DNA from: Bolinopsis microptera
Lineage: Eukaryota; Ctenophora; Tentaculata; Lobata; Bolinopsidae
NCBI RefSeq assembly: GCF_026151205.1
Contig: NC_087077.1
Coordinates: 8,547,983-8,611,982 of the forward strand
Direction of reading: 5' to 3'
Length of the DNA: 64,000 nt
Numbering within the stretch: the stretch's first letter is position 1; the number at the start of each line of letters is the position of its first letter. The position numbers were made by a program, and so were the translations under genes. Shown here one piece after another: positions 27,401 to 41,300 of this stretch. The notes under the pieces are model-generated. The model was not told the origin of the DNA. It searched no databases and saw only the letters and a program-made list of their open reading frames with translations.

Positions 27401-28383
27401 TATAAGATGGCAACCCCCACTGTACTGTACTATGAGAAAGTAAATCAATTATTTTAACAGCATCTAATAACCATTTAATTAGTCCCACAAAATTAATTAT
27501 ACATTTACCCATTATCACCTGGAACTAAAAACAGCACCGTAACAGAACAATTGAATTTTGAGAAGGTTTCCTCTTGGACTAGCGTTCTACACTCCCGTTA
27601 TTCAAAGATGAACATCTTCGCAGTTCACACATTAACTACTCTACTAGTGTATTGTTAGTAGAACTGTTAGTAGCGTTGATAGTATTGTTAGTAGTTACAC
27701 CTCTAGATTTTTTCCCCCTTGCTCAGTACCCCACCAGAACAACTGATTATTGGAGAACACCTGATTTCTGTGCTGCTGCTGGCACCGTGCAACTCCATTT
27801 TCTCTCCCTAAATTTAGTATAATATCCACCCTAATCACGAGGATAAATGGCGAGGTAGTCTAGTTAGTGCGATACATTTCTCCCGATCCTTCGATAATGT
27901 CCAGGGTTGCATTACCCGGCGTGCTGGTCATACTGCGCGTCACAAACTCTCCCTGCTCCTTCATAAACTCTCTCTCTGCTCCTTCGTCTGTGTTCCTTCT
28001 CAACATTCCCTGGTTACTTCCTCCGACTTTGTTGATCTTACGAATTGTTAATTATTTGATTGTGTGATTGTTTTCGTTAAAATAATTTTGACCAAGAGGG
28101 ATCCGGGGCGGTTTTTCTGTAAAATTGTGGTTGAGAATTTAACTAAACTACAGTGCCGATATTCTCGTCTCCTTGATTCTTTCTGTTGAGAAATCTAGAC
28201 ATCAGGTTGATATGAGAAGTATAGTTTGTGTTGTAGATAATGATAATACTCCGCTTGCAGCTGGTAAATGATAACCAATGGGAATTGTAATGTGTAACTT
28301 GATACCGATATACGTGGGATTGATACATTTTATATAATCGATACGTATGTAAGAGGGAGGATTAATTCCTTGAACTTGTCTTG
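24454..28383. other. Gene-free stretch
   Basis: No supported gene. Short B-box-like words near 24505-24515 and 25230-25245 hint at decayed SINEs but are too weak to call. A small 22-bp tandem repeat at 26966 is listed separately. Confidence 0.4.
26966..27039. repeat. 22-bp tandem repeat, ~3.4 copies
   Basis: The unit starts CAGTAACTAATCGGTTACT and repeats at 26966, 26988, 27010 and 27032 (partial). Within a unit, AGTAACTAATCGGTTACT is itself nearly palindromic. Confidence 0.85.
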
Positions 28384-28715
28384 CAGATGTTCACTTTGTG
28401 TACCAGTGTGTCTCATTTTGACCTACAGATGTTCACTTTGTGTACCAGTGTGTCTCATTTCGACCTACAGATGTTCACTTTGTGTACCAGTGTGTCTCAT
28501 TTCGACCTACAGATGTTCACTTTGTGTACCACTGTGTCTCATTTCGACCTACAGATGTTCACTTTGTGTACCACTGTGTCTCATTTCGACCTACAGATGT
28601 TCACTTTGTGTACCAGTGTGTCTCATTTCGACCTACAGATGTTCACTTTGTGTACCACTGTGTCTCATTTCGACCTACAGATGTTCACGTTTTGTACCAG
28701 TACGTTTCAACGTCG
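28384..28715. repeat. 42-bp minisatellite, 8 copies
   Basis: Units begin CAGATGTTCACTTTGTG at 28384, 28426, 28468, 28510, 28552, 28594, 28636 and 28678; the last decays. Copies differ mainly in ACCAGTG versus ACCACTG. Three plus-strand frames stay open because 42 is a multiple of 3. The 150-codon Cys-rich frame across it is not supported as a gene. Confidence 0.93.
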
Positions 28716-29259
28716 TAGAGCAGATGTCAAAACTTCATTTTTTGTGCCAACATGACTGTTTTTTTCGATGTTGTATTGTGTATTGTGAAATGTTTAAAGC
28801 GAATTTTGACGTATTCCGATGACGCAAGTGACTGTGGGAGTATATCCGTCACTAAGTATCGTTACTTTCCTCCAGCGGCTGTATAGTGATTAGTCAAAGT
28901 AGTCCCAGATGAGAATGAGTATAAGTACCAAACATCATTACTGACGATGTTTATACGGATTGTTTATAAACAAACTGTAATAATTTAGAGTCTGCTGATA
29001 AGTTTATTAAAGTATCACGCTGTGTGATGATGCTGCGTGTGGTGGAAGCAAAGAGAGTCCTTACATTGCTTATTATTTCATCACAGCAGTGTTATGTGCC
29101 GCATCATGCGTGTCAAAAGTCTCACTCTTACTCTCACTCTCTCTTTCGCTACTGTTATTCTCTATTTTAGAGTGTGTTTAGGTTGCTGTCTTTTTTTGTG
29201 TCTGTATGTTTCTCTTTTTCGTTATTAATGTCATCTCTACTGCCGAAGGTCTAGCGTCT

Positions 29260-29315
29260 AGTGCATAGTGCATAGTGCATAGTGCATAGTGCATAGTGCA
29301 TTGTGCATAGTGCAT
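29260..29315. repeat. 7-bp tandem repeat AGTGCAT, 8 copies
   Basis: AGTGCAT is repeated without a break, with one T variant in the sixth or seventh copy. Confidence 0.9.
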
Positions 29316-29446
29316 GATACTATCAAATAGTCACCAGATGAGCACTGAGCACTTATTATCACCAAATCTAATGGCGTGTTACAATGTCAATAAGTTTTCA
29401 GGTTGCATTGTTGAAAGGTCCAATTAATAGGAAGTAACTACAACTA

Positions 29447-29520
29447 CAAGTTAATTAATAATTAGAAGTTACTACAAGTTAATTAATAATTAGAAGTTAC
29501 TACAAGTTAATTAATAATTG
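29447..29520. repeat. 28-bp tandem repeat, ~2.5 copies
   Basis: The unit CAAGTTAATTAATAATTAGA followed by AGTTACTA recurs at about 28-bp spacing. Confidence 0.75.
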
Positions 29521-30855
29521 GAAGTAACTACATCCACCTGTGAGCTGGTTCCCCGTCATTAGCACCACAAAGTGACACTAACCTCGTTACACTGTGAAAT
29601 ATCCAGGCCAGCTTCAATTTTCATTACGTGTGGCCAATGTGGAGGAGGGCCTAATTAATTTATGGTTACAATACAGTTTACTTATGTTTGCCGGCAGCTT
29701 GGTTGTTTTACCGGCTCCTCACTCAGTATTATATCCGTCTAGATTCTAGAGAGATTGTTTTGTCTGAGCTCCGTGGTATTAAACAATTTGTCAGTATTTT
29801 AGTATTTAGTTGGGATTTCTCCAGACTGATAATAAGATAATAGGTATATGTCTGCTGGCGCTTGTTTCAACTAATCCGTTACATGGTTTTCTAATTCCTT
29901 CCAGCATAACGCGGTGGTAAAGTTGTGATGAATTTGTTGGCGAGTGGTCAAAAATGAAAGTGCGAACGGCCGAAGGAAGCCATTGTAGTGTTTCTCTGTG
30001 TTGAATAAAAATAGCATTGGATCGTACAAGCGACACAACTTCGTTGCTTGCTGCCTGTTCTGACTTTGTCTGGTTGTGTTGGGTTGAAACGTTTTGTAAC
30101 ATATTATGGTTTTGTAACGTCACATTGTTTTGTCACATATTGTGTTAAGAGTAAATATTAAGTACGTAGCTGATCTATAATTTCCATTTCTTGCATTATA
30201 TCATACAGCCCCGTGGGGCGTGTTTTGACTTTAGAGTGAAATGTATGTGAATGTAAAATGTAAATACACATTTGAACTTGAATTGAAGAGCACCTGGCAC
30301 ATACTATATAATACTTTATAAAAGATAAGATGGAAACGTGTTGCCCATAATCACGTACCCTAGTCACGTACAGATAGTAGTCATTTTGATAGATAAAGAT
30401 CAGTATATTCAGTAGATTGAGGTGTATTCGCTGTGTTGGGCGTTTGTTAGATGCTGTTTTCTGTTTTCCGTTGATCGTGCCAATCTATATGAACATTTTG
30501 TTGATTTATATGCTTGTTTGATACCACAAGACTGTAATGGACCACATGTGGATATTATAAGGTCAATATTGTGGATGTTATAGTGGAGACAGTAAGATGG
30601 ATAGGATGGACATCTCCTCAGGGCTCCTTCACTCCCCCATACTCCTCACATCTCCTCTGATAGACCTCTCTCATCTTCCTATCCCTCCTTCTATATCACC
30701 CCCTGCTCCGTACGATCATTTTTACTGATAATTATATACATCTTCTTGCATATTATATCCTTATTATCGAACGATGATCAAACTTTATCATGTATAGACA
30801 ATAGTGTGACAACCTTACGATGTATTTTTGTAGAATTTTGTGTAGAATTTCTGGT

Positions 30856-31945
30856 TCAAAGGGTTGTACAACTAAAATCTAAAATTGAGTCGCATGATCA
30901 CATCCCTTCAACGTTATCCCTGCAAAGTTATCCTTGCAAAGGTATCCTTGCAACGTTATCCTTGCAACATTACCGTAGCACCAATAGATTATTACATGCT
31001 CATTATATTGGCGTCAGCGTTCATTCCCAAATATCAAATTGTGGAAGTTTCCAGATAAATTGGTACTTTTATCACAATTTTAATGTACAGTTTACACTAC
31101 AGTGATATGTTCTTCGTTCTGAAGTTCTTTATACATTTTGACAGAGTTATGTTTTTGATTTGGTAAACAAACCAAAATAAAGCTAAATGTATTGATCGTC
31201 AACACACTGATATTGCCGTGTCGTCAGAACTTAACGGTTGATGTAAAATTCTAAAAAATCTCTCGCGTGATACCGATACGACATAAAGTTATTTATAATT
31301 TCCATTTTCTTTCCATATGCTGGAATAATCCTCATTTTATTTACTCCCCAGCAACATCAGAAGTTATACACTAACCCGACCATTCTAATATCAGCCATCT
31401 TCAGACATTTTAACTCCCAACATATTATTATTATTAATTACACGTGACAACTAACCACCATTACAGCTGCGAGAATGTCACAAATCTGTGACGTCACAGA
31501 CCTAGTCATTGGTTATACAATACACTAGTTACTGAGCAGGAAATATAGTGTGATGCGTGACAATGACCCGCTTCTAGTTTTGTCGCATATTATATATGAC
31601 GTGGATATTGTCAGCAGAATTTAAAGAGAGTTTTTTTTGTGATCATAGGAGATCTCAGAGTTAATGTTTAGAGGAAATTGGAGATTGGTAGCGGGTGTCT
31701 TGTTCAATGTTCAAAGGGTTGAATGAATAAAATCTAAAATTGAGTCGCATGATCGCATCCCTGCAAAGATATCCCTGCAAAGTTATCCCTGCAAAGTTAT
31801 CGCTGCAAAGTTATCGCTGCAAAGTTATCCTTGCAACGTTACCGTAGCACCAATAAATTATTACATGCTCGTCATATCTTCATATTGGCGTTAGCGTTCA
31901 TTTCCAAATATCAGATTGCGGAAGTTTACAGACAAATTGGTGCAT
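30856..31945. repeat. Direct duplication of ~210-bp segment containing a 14-bp repeat
   Basis: Copies at about 30856-31065 and 31705-31945 share TTCAAAGGGTTG, AAATTGAGTCGCATGATC, ACCGTAGCACCAATA and TTCCAAATATCA words in order. Between the shared flanks lies a tandem array of a unit like CCCTGCAAAGTTAT. It is about 4 units long in the first copy and 6 in the second, so the array changed length after duplication. Confidence 0.75.
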
Positions 31946-32224
31946 TTAATTTTTATTGAATTTGAGACACAAAACAATGGAATACATCTTTTTAATGATT
32001 TGAATATATCGTGGGAGGTCAAACAATTGAAACGGAATGCAGAAGAATTCAAATTCATATCTTTCTGATCACATGACTAAAATATTCAAAAAAATTCAAA
32101 TAAGCAAATACCAAAATTAGATCTAATAAATAACCCAACATTCCATCATTGTACAGCAAAAAAACATTCCATAATTCCAATAAACATTCCAGAATTCCAA
32201 ACAACACTAACATTTATCTTTCAG

Positions 32225-32357
32225 AGGATCAAGTGGGTACCATGGGTTGAGAACAACATCAAGTGACTGGAGCGAGAATGCGTCCAATGGAACTCACTAC
32301 TGGTACGAATACGAGGGCAGCGCAATGTGTAACCTTACCACCCCCGACAAGGATTGC
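32225..32357 (+). CDS. DGK exon: lead-in and first half of C1A
   Basis: Acceptor TTTCAG, donor GTAAGT. It enters in phase 2 (its first base completes a codon), so an upstream exon must exist. It encodes [13 protein letters not shown] and the first zinc-ligand His and Cys residues of the first C1 domain. Confidence 0.88.
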
Positions 32358-35300
32358 GTAAGTTTGTGTGTCTGTCTGATTAGGATTGCGTAAGTTGTGT
32401 GTGTGAGTCTGAGAAGGATTGCGTAAATTTGTGTGTGTGAGTCGAGTAATTATTTGCTGATATTCACCATAAATTCAGGGCCAGTCCATAAATTCAACAG
32501 TACAAAGTGGTGGCTGGAAAATTCTCCGCATTATATTTAGCAGCTGTGCTTGTATAAACTATCTCACATTCAATGGAAATGTAAAGCTTCAGGTTGAAAT
32601 TTTTCTAGCTGCTCCTTGAAGAACGAAATTGATTGAATGAACAGGGAATCCTACTTCTTCCTGGAGCTTTTTTGTGTGATATAATATCAACTTTAGAGTG
32701 AAGTGGATATCTTTTTATTTCAACTCCTGTGTGAACATGTTATTTTGGTGTAATTATTTTTCCTGGTACTCTGGTAGCAGTTTGTAATACATCGGGGCAC
32801 AAGTTAAACCAGGTTTGGTAGTTATGTCCACAATTTGAGCCCCTTGAGGAAACACAAGTTGCACTCTCGTACTTTGCAGGACCAAGTAGGGGACCTTTCC
32901 AGTCAAAATAATTTCTCCAGGGCTAAAAGTTGTGGATATATTGGATTCTTACTTAAATCCATAAATATGTCCACCAAAGTGACCCCGAAGGCCGAATTGC
33001 GGCCTTGAAGCTTGTTAAGGTTTGCCAAGGGTATATACTGTCTGAAAAAGACACCAAGCAGGTGAAATACTGTTATGCCTATTGTTTATGATTTTTCTAA
33101 TGGAGAATTAAGAATCTTCAATATCCACAAAATTGAACCTTAAAGTTCACCAGTTTTTCTGTGCACCTCCACCTTCAAATGATTGATGTGATCCTAAAAT
33201 ATTTTCTAGATCCTAACCCAAAAACTAACGATTTTATTAAGGAAATGGTGGTTTTTCTTCAAAACAAGAAATTCCAGGCACCACTAATTTATGGACTGGT
33301 CCTTCAACTAATTTATCGTTAACGCTAATTGGAACAACTAATTTAATGCTATCTATTCCAGGGAAGCGTTGGGTACCGACGTAACAAGGTAAAGTGTGCC
33401 GCTTGTCGAATGGTTCTTCACGAAGACTGTCAGGAGAATCTCTCTGTAAAATGTCGGTCTACATTCCGTGATGCGAACTTTAAGAAGGAGTCCTGGACTC
33501 ACCATCATTGGGTCCTGCAACGCAAGACTCACACTCCCAAGTGCAGAGAGTGCAATAAATCCCTGCCCAAAGGAGCATCTTGGGGTGGCGGGAAGAACAG
33601 CAAGGCCTTCATTGCCGTTACTTGTTCCTGGTGCAAGGACTCGGTGAGTTTCATAATAACGCTTTATTCCAGATACTTTTATTATGTTATTAAAGTAATG
33701 TTTAAAATGATCAACAATAATAAATGTTAGATTATGATAGAATTCCTTAATTATAATATATTTTCAGTACCACCCGTCCTGCTTCAAGCTGAGTTTGATT
33801 GAAGATCACTGCACTTTAGGAGATTTTGAGCAGATAATCATACCACCATATTGGATCGTTTTCGGCAGCAAGGTACGGAAAGTTTGTACTAAATGTTCAC
33901 TGTTCAGTTATGTTCACTTTATATTACAATACATGATACAGTGAAACTTTAATCGTTAGACGACTTTGTTCAAATCAAAACTTTTTCGAAGTTAATTTTA
34001 TCTGTTTTAAAAATAGGGTTAAATACCGAATCAACTAGATCCGGGGTTCGTTGTTTTACTGTATCTCTAACTATTGCACCTGCTTTAACTGGCTTCACCA
34101 CCACACGTTTGTGGGTTTGTTTCTGGGTGTTAGTTTGTTTGTGTTAGTCGCGGGTGTTAGTTTGTGGGTGTTAGTTTGTGGGTTTGTTTGTGGGTGTTAG
34201 TTTGTGGGTGTTAGTTTATGGGTGTTTGTTTGTGGGTGTTAGTTTGTTGGTGTTAGTTTGTGGGTGTTTGTTTGTGGGTTTGTTTGTGGGTTTGTTTGTG
34301 GGTGTTAGTTTGTGGGTGTTAGTTCGTGGGTGTTAGTTTAGTAGTTTGTGGGTGTTTGTTTGTGGGTTTGTTTGTGAGTTTGTTTGTGGGTGTTAGTTTG
34401 TGGGTTTGTTTGTGGGTGTTTGTTTGTGGGTTTGTTTGTGGGTTTGTTTGTCTGTGCGTTTATTTCTCAACTTCTCAACCTGGACGCTTGTTTAACCGCT
34501 CTTCGTGCCAGGAGAAAAGAACTTTTAAAACGGTCGGTCGGGCGGTAACGTGGACAGCTGTAAGTTTTCACCATCCCCTAGCTTTCCTCTGCTTTTCGGG
34601 ACACGCCTGCTCTTACAGCTAATCATACAGCCTTTTTATTCATCTCATACTCATTCCAAAAAACAGGAACTTTTCGTTGACCAACAATGAATAGAACTCA
34701 TGTTTGAACTTTGAAGCTGTTTATTTTGGGTTTTGAATTGTTGCCTTGTTTCTTGACCTTGGTGTCCACTTGACGTTGAGCATCTTTAGTTTTGCTTTTG
34801 GATTTATCTCTGATTTATCTAGACTGATTACTGCACACACCCTTATCTCTTCTATAAACAGAGTTACACCCGAGGTAGTCACAATATCTTAGTTACTATT
34901 CTTACATTTCACTCCAATCCCTGCAATCTCTACGCCTTGAAGCCTAGAGTTTTTCAGTTGAGCATTGCGCAATATAACGTTGGAGATGTTAGTTGTTGAG
35001 CAGCGCACATTGGTAGTGAGCTATTATATATACACGCAGCTCCTTTGTAAATAGTGTAAGCCCACGATAGTAGTGTGTCGTGGCTCTAATGAGAGGAGGG
35101 CTACAGGTGTTCAGATAATAGAGATCGCTCTGTTCGACAAGAGGGCCCCTCCGCCCCTCCCCTTCAACCTTTAGAGTTTAGACCAGCATTATTAGTTAAG
35201 ACAAGGAGGGGGAACATTAGTGATGTGGGGCCTTTTGTACCGGGGGAGGCGAGGGGGGTCATCTGGTTACCGTGTAAATCGGCACAATTATCTGCCTTTC

Positions 35301-38300
35301 TTCCTTAACAATGGATCAAATCAGTAATCACGGATCATGGTTATATGATTCCAAGATCAGCAAGCTATTTTACCAAAATGTTTCGCATATTTTAAGATTG
35401 GTTATAATGATGATAAATGTTCAGGCACGATCTGGTGGAAGCCGGAAGGGAATAGGAAGAAGGAAAATCAGCTACTCTACACGGCCGTCTTCCTCTACTA
35501 AGCGGTCAAGTCGGAGTAAGAGATTATCTGAGCACGAAAAGGAGGATTCCAAACGGCCCTTTCATGTAAGTTATAACTGGTTCACTTTACATTTTATTAA
35601 TAGTACAGTCAAATACGTCCTAATTTAAGCCTTTGTCGGACAAAATTCGCAACAAAGCGATTTTAACGGGAAATGGTCGAAACAGGTCCCAGGAATCATT
35701 CCAGAGAATTCCCAAAATTTCTGACTTGAGCAAAATCCACAATTACCACTTGTTTACCACCTTTTTACCACTTTGGTTTTCCGCGAATAAGTCACGTTCT
35801 GAATATCCTAGAAGATTCTAGTTGAAAGCAGTGTGTTTAGAAAACAAAGAAGAACAACTTTTTCTTTAACAACTTTTTCAAAAATAAATTATTTAATTAA
35901 TTAATTAAATAATTAATTAATTTTCAAATATTTCAAAAATATATTTTGATAAAAAATGTTCACAATTACATTACACGTATAAGGAACTAATTTTTATAAA
36001 ACTTTTTTAAATTTTCACTTCCAATATTTTGGACTTTTCGAAATTTGTAAAGAATAACCACTATTTACCACTTTTTACCACATTGAATCTCCGCTAATAA
36101 AACGACTTCTGAATGTCGTAGAAGGTTCTAGATTGAACCAATGTGTTCAAAACATAAAAGAGAACAACTTTTTATCCGACAACCTTTGGATTAGATAATT
36201 AATTAATTAGTTAATCAATTTTTTAACAAATATTCAACAATCATACAAATTATTTTCGATCAAAATATTTTAAAATTACATAACACGAATAATTAACAAC
36301 TCTTCATTAAATTAATCGAGAAATCGAAGCAGTACTTTATATAACCATTATATATACTAGATACGAGTCTTACTTATGAGTCCTCAGCTGGCACATTGGT
36401 GCAATTGTTCTGACATTTGAGGCAGGTTGATCCACAATGTATTCCTGCTTTTCTGCATAAACAAGCATTGCCACAACCTGCCTTTAAACAGTTGCAACTG
36501 ATGTTTTGAATGAGCTTTTTCGGAGCTGTACTCATAAGAGTGGTCACTGGTACATGGCCCCATTGTTCATCTTCCATCCCCAGCTTATCGGATCTAGGTC
36601 GTTCTCATCCCACGCCTGCAGCTGATGGTAAACACTATAAGAATGCTGTTCAGCTGCCCCAGATGTTGGCGGGAGCTGTTTACACTTGATGTCTGCTGTT
36701 GAAGATTGCGACTTCTGTTCAAGAACTGAAAGTCTAGCTTCATCTAGTGATCTCGATTTTGATGAAATCAGCTGCAGCATCAAAAGTTCTTCGACATGCT
36801 TTATGGTAGCTGGTGTAGAATTTGCCGAATAAAAAACATCTATTACACTTTCATCGATAGATGCGATCGTTCTGAATAGCCGATCCTTACCAACTCTGTG
36901 GATCCGACTGGTGGTGTCTGATCCAGTGAAAGCGTGACACAGCAGTATCGTGTTTACGTGCCTTCAAGTTTAGGGGGAGTGGGGGTGCCATGAGTCAATA
37001 CACATACGTTGAGTCTTATAATAAACATGTACTCGTGTTTGCGAACATGCTGTAAACTGCAACATAACATATTGCAATAGGCCATTACATTCGGAATATG
37101 ATCTGATAAGATGGCACGAAACGGATTGAAAATGACGAAGTCATCAAGCAATTTGTTTATCTCGTTAGAGAAATTGATTGGGTTATCAATGATTACCTAA
37201 TCGTTAATCACGTGACAGGGTGCTAGGATACTGTAATTTGGCTTTCTGCACGATTTCTGTGCCACGCTTTCACTGGATCAGACACCACCAGTCGGATCCA
37301 CAGAGTTGGTAAGGATCGGCTATTCAGAACGATCGCATCTATCGATGAAAGTGTAATAGATGTTTTTTATTCGGCAAATTCTACACCAGCTACCATAAAG
37401 CATGTCGAAGAACTTTTGATGCTGCAGCTGATTTCATCAAAATCGAGATCACTAGATGAAGCTAGACTTTCAGTTCTTGAACAGAAGTCGCAATCTTCAA
37501 CAGCAGACATCAAGTACAAACAGCTCCCGCCAACATCTGGGGCAGCTGAACAGCATTCTTATAGTGTTTACCATCAGCTGCAGGCGTGGGATGAGAACGA
37601 CCTAGATCCGATAAGCTGGGGATGGAAGATGAACAATGGGGCCATGTACCAGTGACCACTCTTATGAGTACAGCTCCGAAAAAGCTCATTCAAAACATCA
37701 GTTGCAACTGTTTAAAGGCAGGTTGTGGCAATGCTTGTTCATACAGAAAAGCAGGAATACATTGTGGATCAACCTGCCTCAAATGTCAGAACAATTGCAC
37801 CAATGTGCCAGCTGAGGACTCATAAGTAAGACTCTTATCTGGTATATATAATGGTTATATAAAGTACTGCTTCGATTTCTCGATTAATTTAATGAAGAGT
37901 TGTTAATTATTCGTGTTATGTAATTTTAAAATATTTTGATCGAAAATAATTTGTATGATTGTTGAATATTTGTTAAAAAATTGATTAACTAATTAATTAA
38001 TTATCTAATCCAAAGGTTGTCGGATAAAAAGTTGTTCTCTTTTATGTTTTGAACACATTGGTTCAATCTAGAACCTTCTACGACATTCAGAAGTCGTTTT
38101 ATTAGCGGAGATTCAATGTGGTAAAAAGTGGTAAATAGTGGTTATTCTTTACAAATTTCGAAAAGTCCAAAATATTGGAAGTGAAAATTTAAAAAAGTTT
38201 TATAAAAATTAGTTCCTTATACGTGTAATGTAATTGTGAACATTTTTTATCAAAATATATTTTTGAAATATTTGAAAATTAATTAATTATTTAATTAATT

Positions 38301-41300
38301 AATTAAATAATTTATTTTTGAAAAAGTTGTTAAAGAAAAAGTTGTTCTTCTTTGTTTTCTAAACACACTGCTTTCAACTAGAATCTTCTAGGATATTCAG
38401 AACGTGACTTATTCGCGGAAAACCAAAGTGGTAAAAAGGTGGTAAACAAGTGGTAATTGTGGATTTTGCTCAAGTCAGAAATTTTGGGAATTCTCTGGAA
38501 TGATTCCTGGGACCTGTTTCGACCATTTCCCGTTAAAATCGCTTTGTTGCGAATTTTGTCCGACAAAAAGACGTATTTGACTGTACTATAATCTACGATG
38601 CGGAGTTTTCTTGCTAGTTAGAAGGATTAAGTTTCATGTTTTTAAAGTGTGCGATGTAACAATATAAATTGAGGTTTTGGTAGCTTCACATCGTTATCCA
38701 ATTTCATCATCATATTAACTCCATTCTCATAGTTTCATCATCCGTCACTATTTTAGAATCATTTAAATGTGCACTGCTGTAGTGATGCGGTGACCTCTCT
38801 AAAACAAAACAATAGTCATTACAGTAGGTCAGTGTACATAATGTACATTGTACATGAACGTAAAAGGGAACGTGCTCATTCCATGCGGCTGTCAATCTAT
38901 TATGTACATTTCACTGAGATACCTTTTGTGCATTGTACATTGTACAATGTACATCCAATGAGTTAATATATTCATCCAATCACGATGTATAATTTATCCA
39001 TTATCTCCGTATCTTCAGATAAAAGTGCCATCATCAGTGCCACACAGTAAAACGCCCCTGTTAGTGTTCGTTAACCCGAAATCAGGGGGAAACCAAGGAG
39101 CTTATCTTATACAGGCATTCCAGTGGTATCTTAATCCAAGGCAGGTCAGCCCAGTTATTACTTTTTCATTTAATAACATATTTTATTTGAAGTTGTATTA
39201 TTTTAATGACTATGTGCATTATTATCTTAAAGTTAAAATACACGTCTTCATAATATTATATCATGATAATATGCTCAAAGTTTTTTAATCTATTCTATGA
39301 TAATAATATGATGTAACGTTTTAAGGATTAAAATACGAAATCTTTGAATTTGAATACATTCCTTTTCATGATGATTTGATATCAATACCCAAACCATATA
39401 AAACTGCATTTCCCCAGGTATTTGATATAAGTGAAGGTGGCCCTGGCCTGGCGTTATCATTATATCAAAACATCGTTAACCTCCGGATACTGGTGTGTGG
39501 TGGGGATGGAACAGTTGGTTGGGTTTTATCAGAAATAGATAAACTGAACTTTATCCATTCTCCTCCCGTAGGCATATTACCTTTGGGCACTGGCAACGAT
39601 CTAGGTAAGGGAAGTCGTGATATTTAAATTTTAATTATTGAACTTTAATAATCTGTGTAGCTTTCGAACCTCTATATTATAATATCTTTGATGAGCCGTC
39701 TTGCCACCTTGACGGCGCCTTCAAAAGTGTGTAGTGTATTAGAGGTTCTGCTATATTGCAAAATTCGATTACTAATAGCTGTGCAGGCCTGCAGGCCAAA
39801 TGTGCCAACTGTATTTTATGGAACGCGCGGAAACTTTTATTATAACTAAAATGTTCTAATGTATCTGTATTTTGGCGCGCGCTTCAAATTAATTAATTTT
39901 ATTCTTAGCTCAGGACAGCATGCTGTAAAGTTGGGCTTTATTGCGTGTACTCTGTTACACACTGTAATATGGTGTTTGATGGATTGTACATTGAATTGTA
40001 CAGTGGTTAATGGACGAGATTGATAGTTGTTGTATTGTGCGATAGCTGGTTTTAATACCACTTACCACTTTAGTGTGTCATCTCTTTAGAGGGCTGTTAA
40101 ATATCGTGGTAGTGGTAGATGTATTCTACGAGTATCCCTTTCACATTATTTACTTTTAATTTGTATATTTGATAATTACATTCCTTTCCTCAGCTCGTGT
40201 GTTGAATTGGGGACCTGGTTACGCTGGAGATCCTGTCGAGAAAATACTGTACCACGTGACGGACGGATCTATACAAAGTCTGGACAGATGGGAGATTGAT
40301 GTCGAGGAGTTGGAAGAAGAGGGTGACTCGTCTAACTCAAACAAGGCCGATGAGACTGACACTGATATTCCTGTTAAAGATGTAAGTTAAAGTTAGCTTT
40401 TCTATTTTTAGATTATATGAGCATTGCTGTTGTCCAGTTCGAATAAATAAGTTTTCATCGATAGAGTTCAAGTAATTACCGAATTGTAATGCAACAGTAA
40501 TTCTAAAATTTCAATTACACAAATCTCTATATTATGTTCAGCTGTATACACTGTACAATTTTTCAGCTCCCCATCAATATCTACAACAACTACTTTAGCA
40601 TTGGACTTGATGCGTATATCCAGTACCAGTTTCACACGGGTCGTGAGGCGAAACCTGAGAAGTTTAACAGCAGAGCCTATAACAAATTTGTTTATTTTAA
40701 AGGAGGCTTCGTGGATACATTTGAACAGAAGTATAAGGATGTGTCTAAGTTTATTGAACTTTGGGTAAGAATACAATTATTAATTTCTATTATTAGAAAA
40801 AGATACCATATTGCTCTGTCAGTCTGAGTTTACCACTGAATATTCCCCTGTGTCGACGTTTTTCCTAACAGCTGCATTCTGAAATGACAAATAACGCCCC
40901 CACTATTTAACTTATTTTTGTTTCTGTTGCTAAACAAGTTTTTTTCATTCAGTGTGACGGTAAAGATTACACGGAGAAGATTCGAGAAAAGAAGATTCAC
41001 GTGATACTGTTCCTGAACATTAAGAGTTACGGGGCTGGTACTAACCCCTGGGGCAGTCACGTCAGTCTTTTTAAGATTATTCAAAATTTGTAGACAATTT
41101 TGTGTTAAATGCTCTCAGAATATTAGCAACTTATATAATTAAACAACTTAGGCCTTAGCTTACTTCAATACCATTTCAGAGTGCTGGTTCAAGAGTGCAA
41201 GCTATGGATGATGGGTTTATGGAGGTTGTTGGATTATTCGGGGCTGCCCAGATGGCTGCCCTTCAAGTTGGGGACACAGGTTTGTCTAGAGAGTTATTTA

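Larger units (their letters stand above)
28716..32224. other. Gene-free stretch upstream of the DGK exons
   Basis: Contains small repeats at 29260-29315 and 29447-29520 and a direct duplication at 30856/31705. No 5' exon of the downstream DGK gene was recognised here. A conserved upstream exon would be expected, because the first visible exon begins inside the protein. Confidence 0.4.
35606..38583. mobile_element. 3-kb palindromic DNA transposon in a DGK intron
   Basis: Near-identical inverted arms (about 35606-36957 and 37251-38583) meet around a roughly 290-bp spacer. The outer tips read CAGTCAAATACGTC in inverted orientation and are flanked by TA (35604-35605 and 38584-38585). Each arm contains two diverged ~310-bp tandem units with TTTACCAC and TTAATTAATTAA words, then a fragment of a transposon-type gene reading from the centre outward. 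Arm differences are few (scattered single bases, plus a 6-bp difference close to the left tip), suggesting recent origin or gene conversion. The left tip has about 6 bp more between ACGTC and TTTGTCGGAC than the right. Confidence 0.85.

Noticed and set aside
28370..28822. 150-codon Cys-rich ORF
   Set aside because: Spans a 42-bp minisatellite; no signal peptide or splice support, and other frames are equally open.
29806..30123. 105-codon minus-strand ORF
   Set aside because: No family motif and no splice context; length is within chance for this region.
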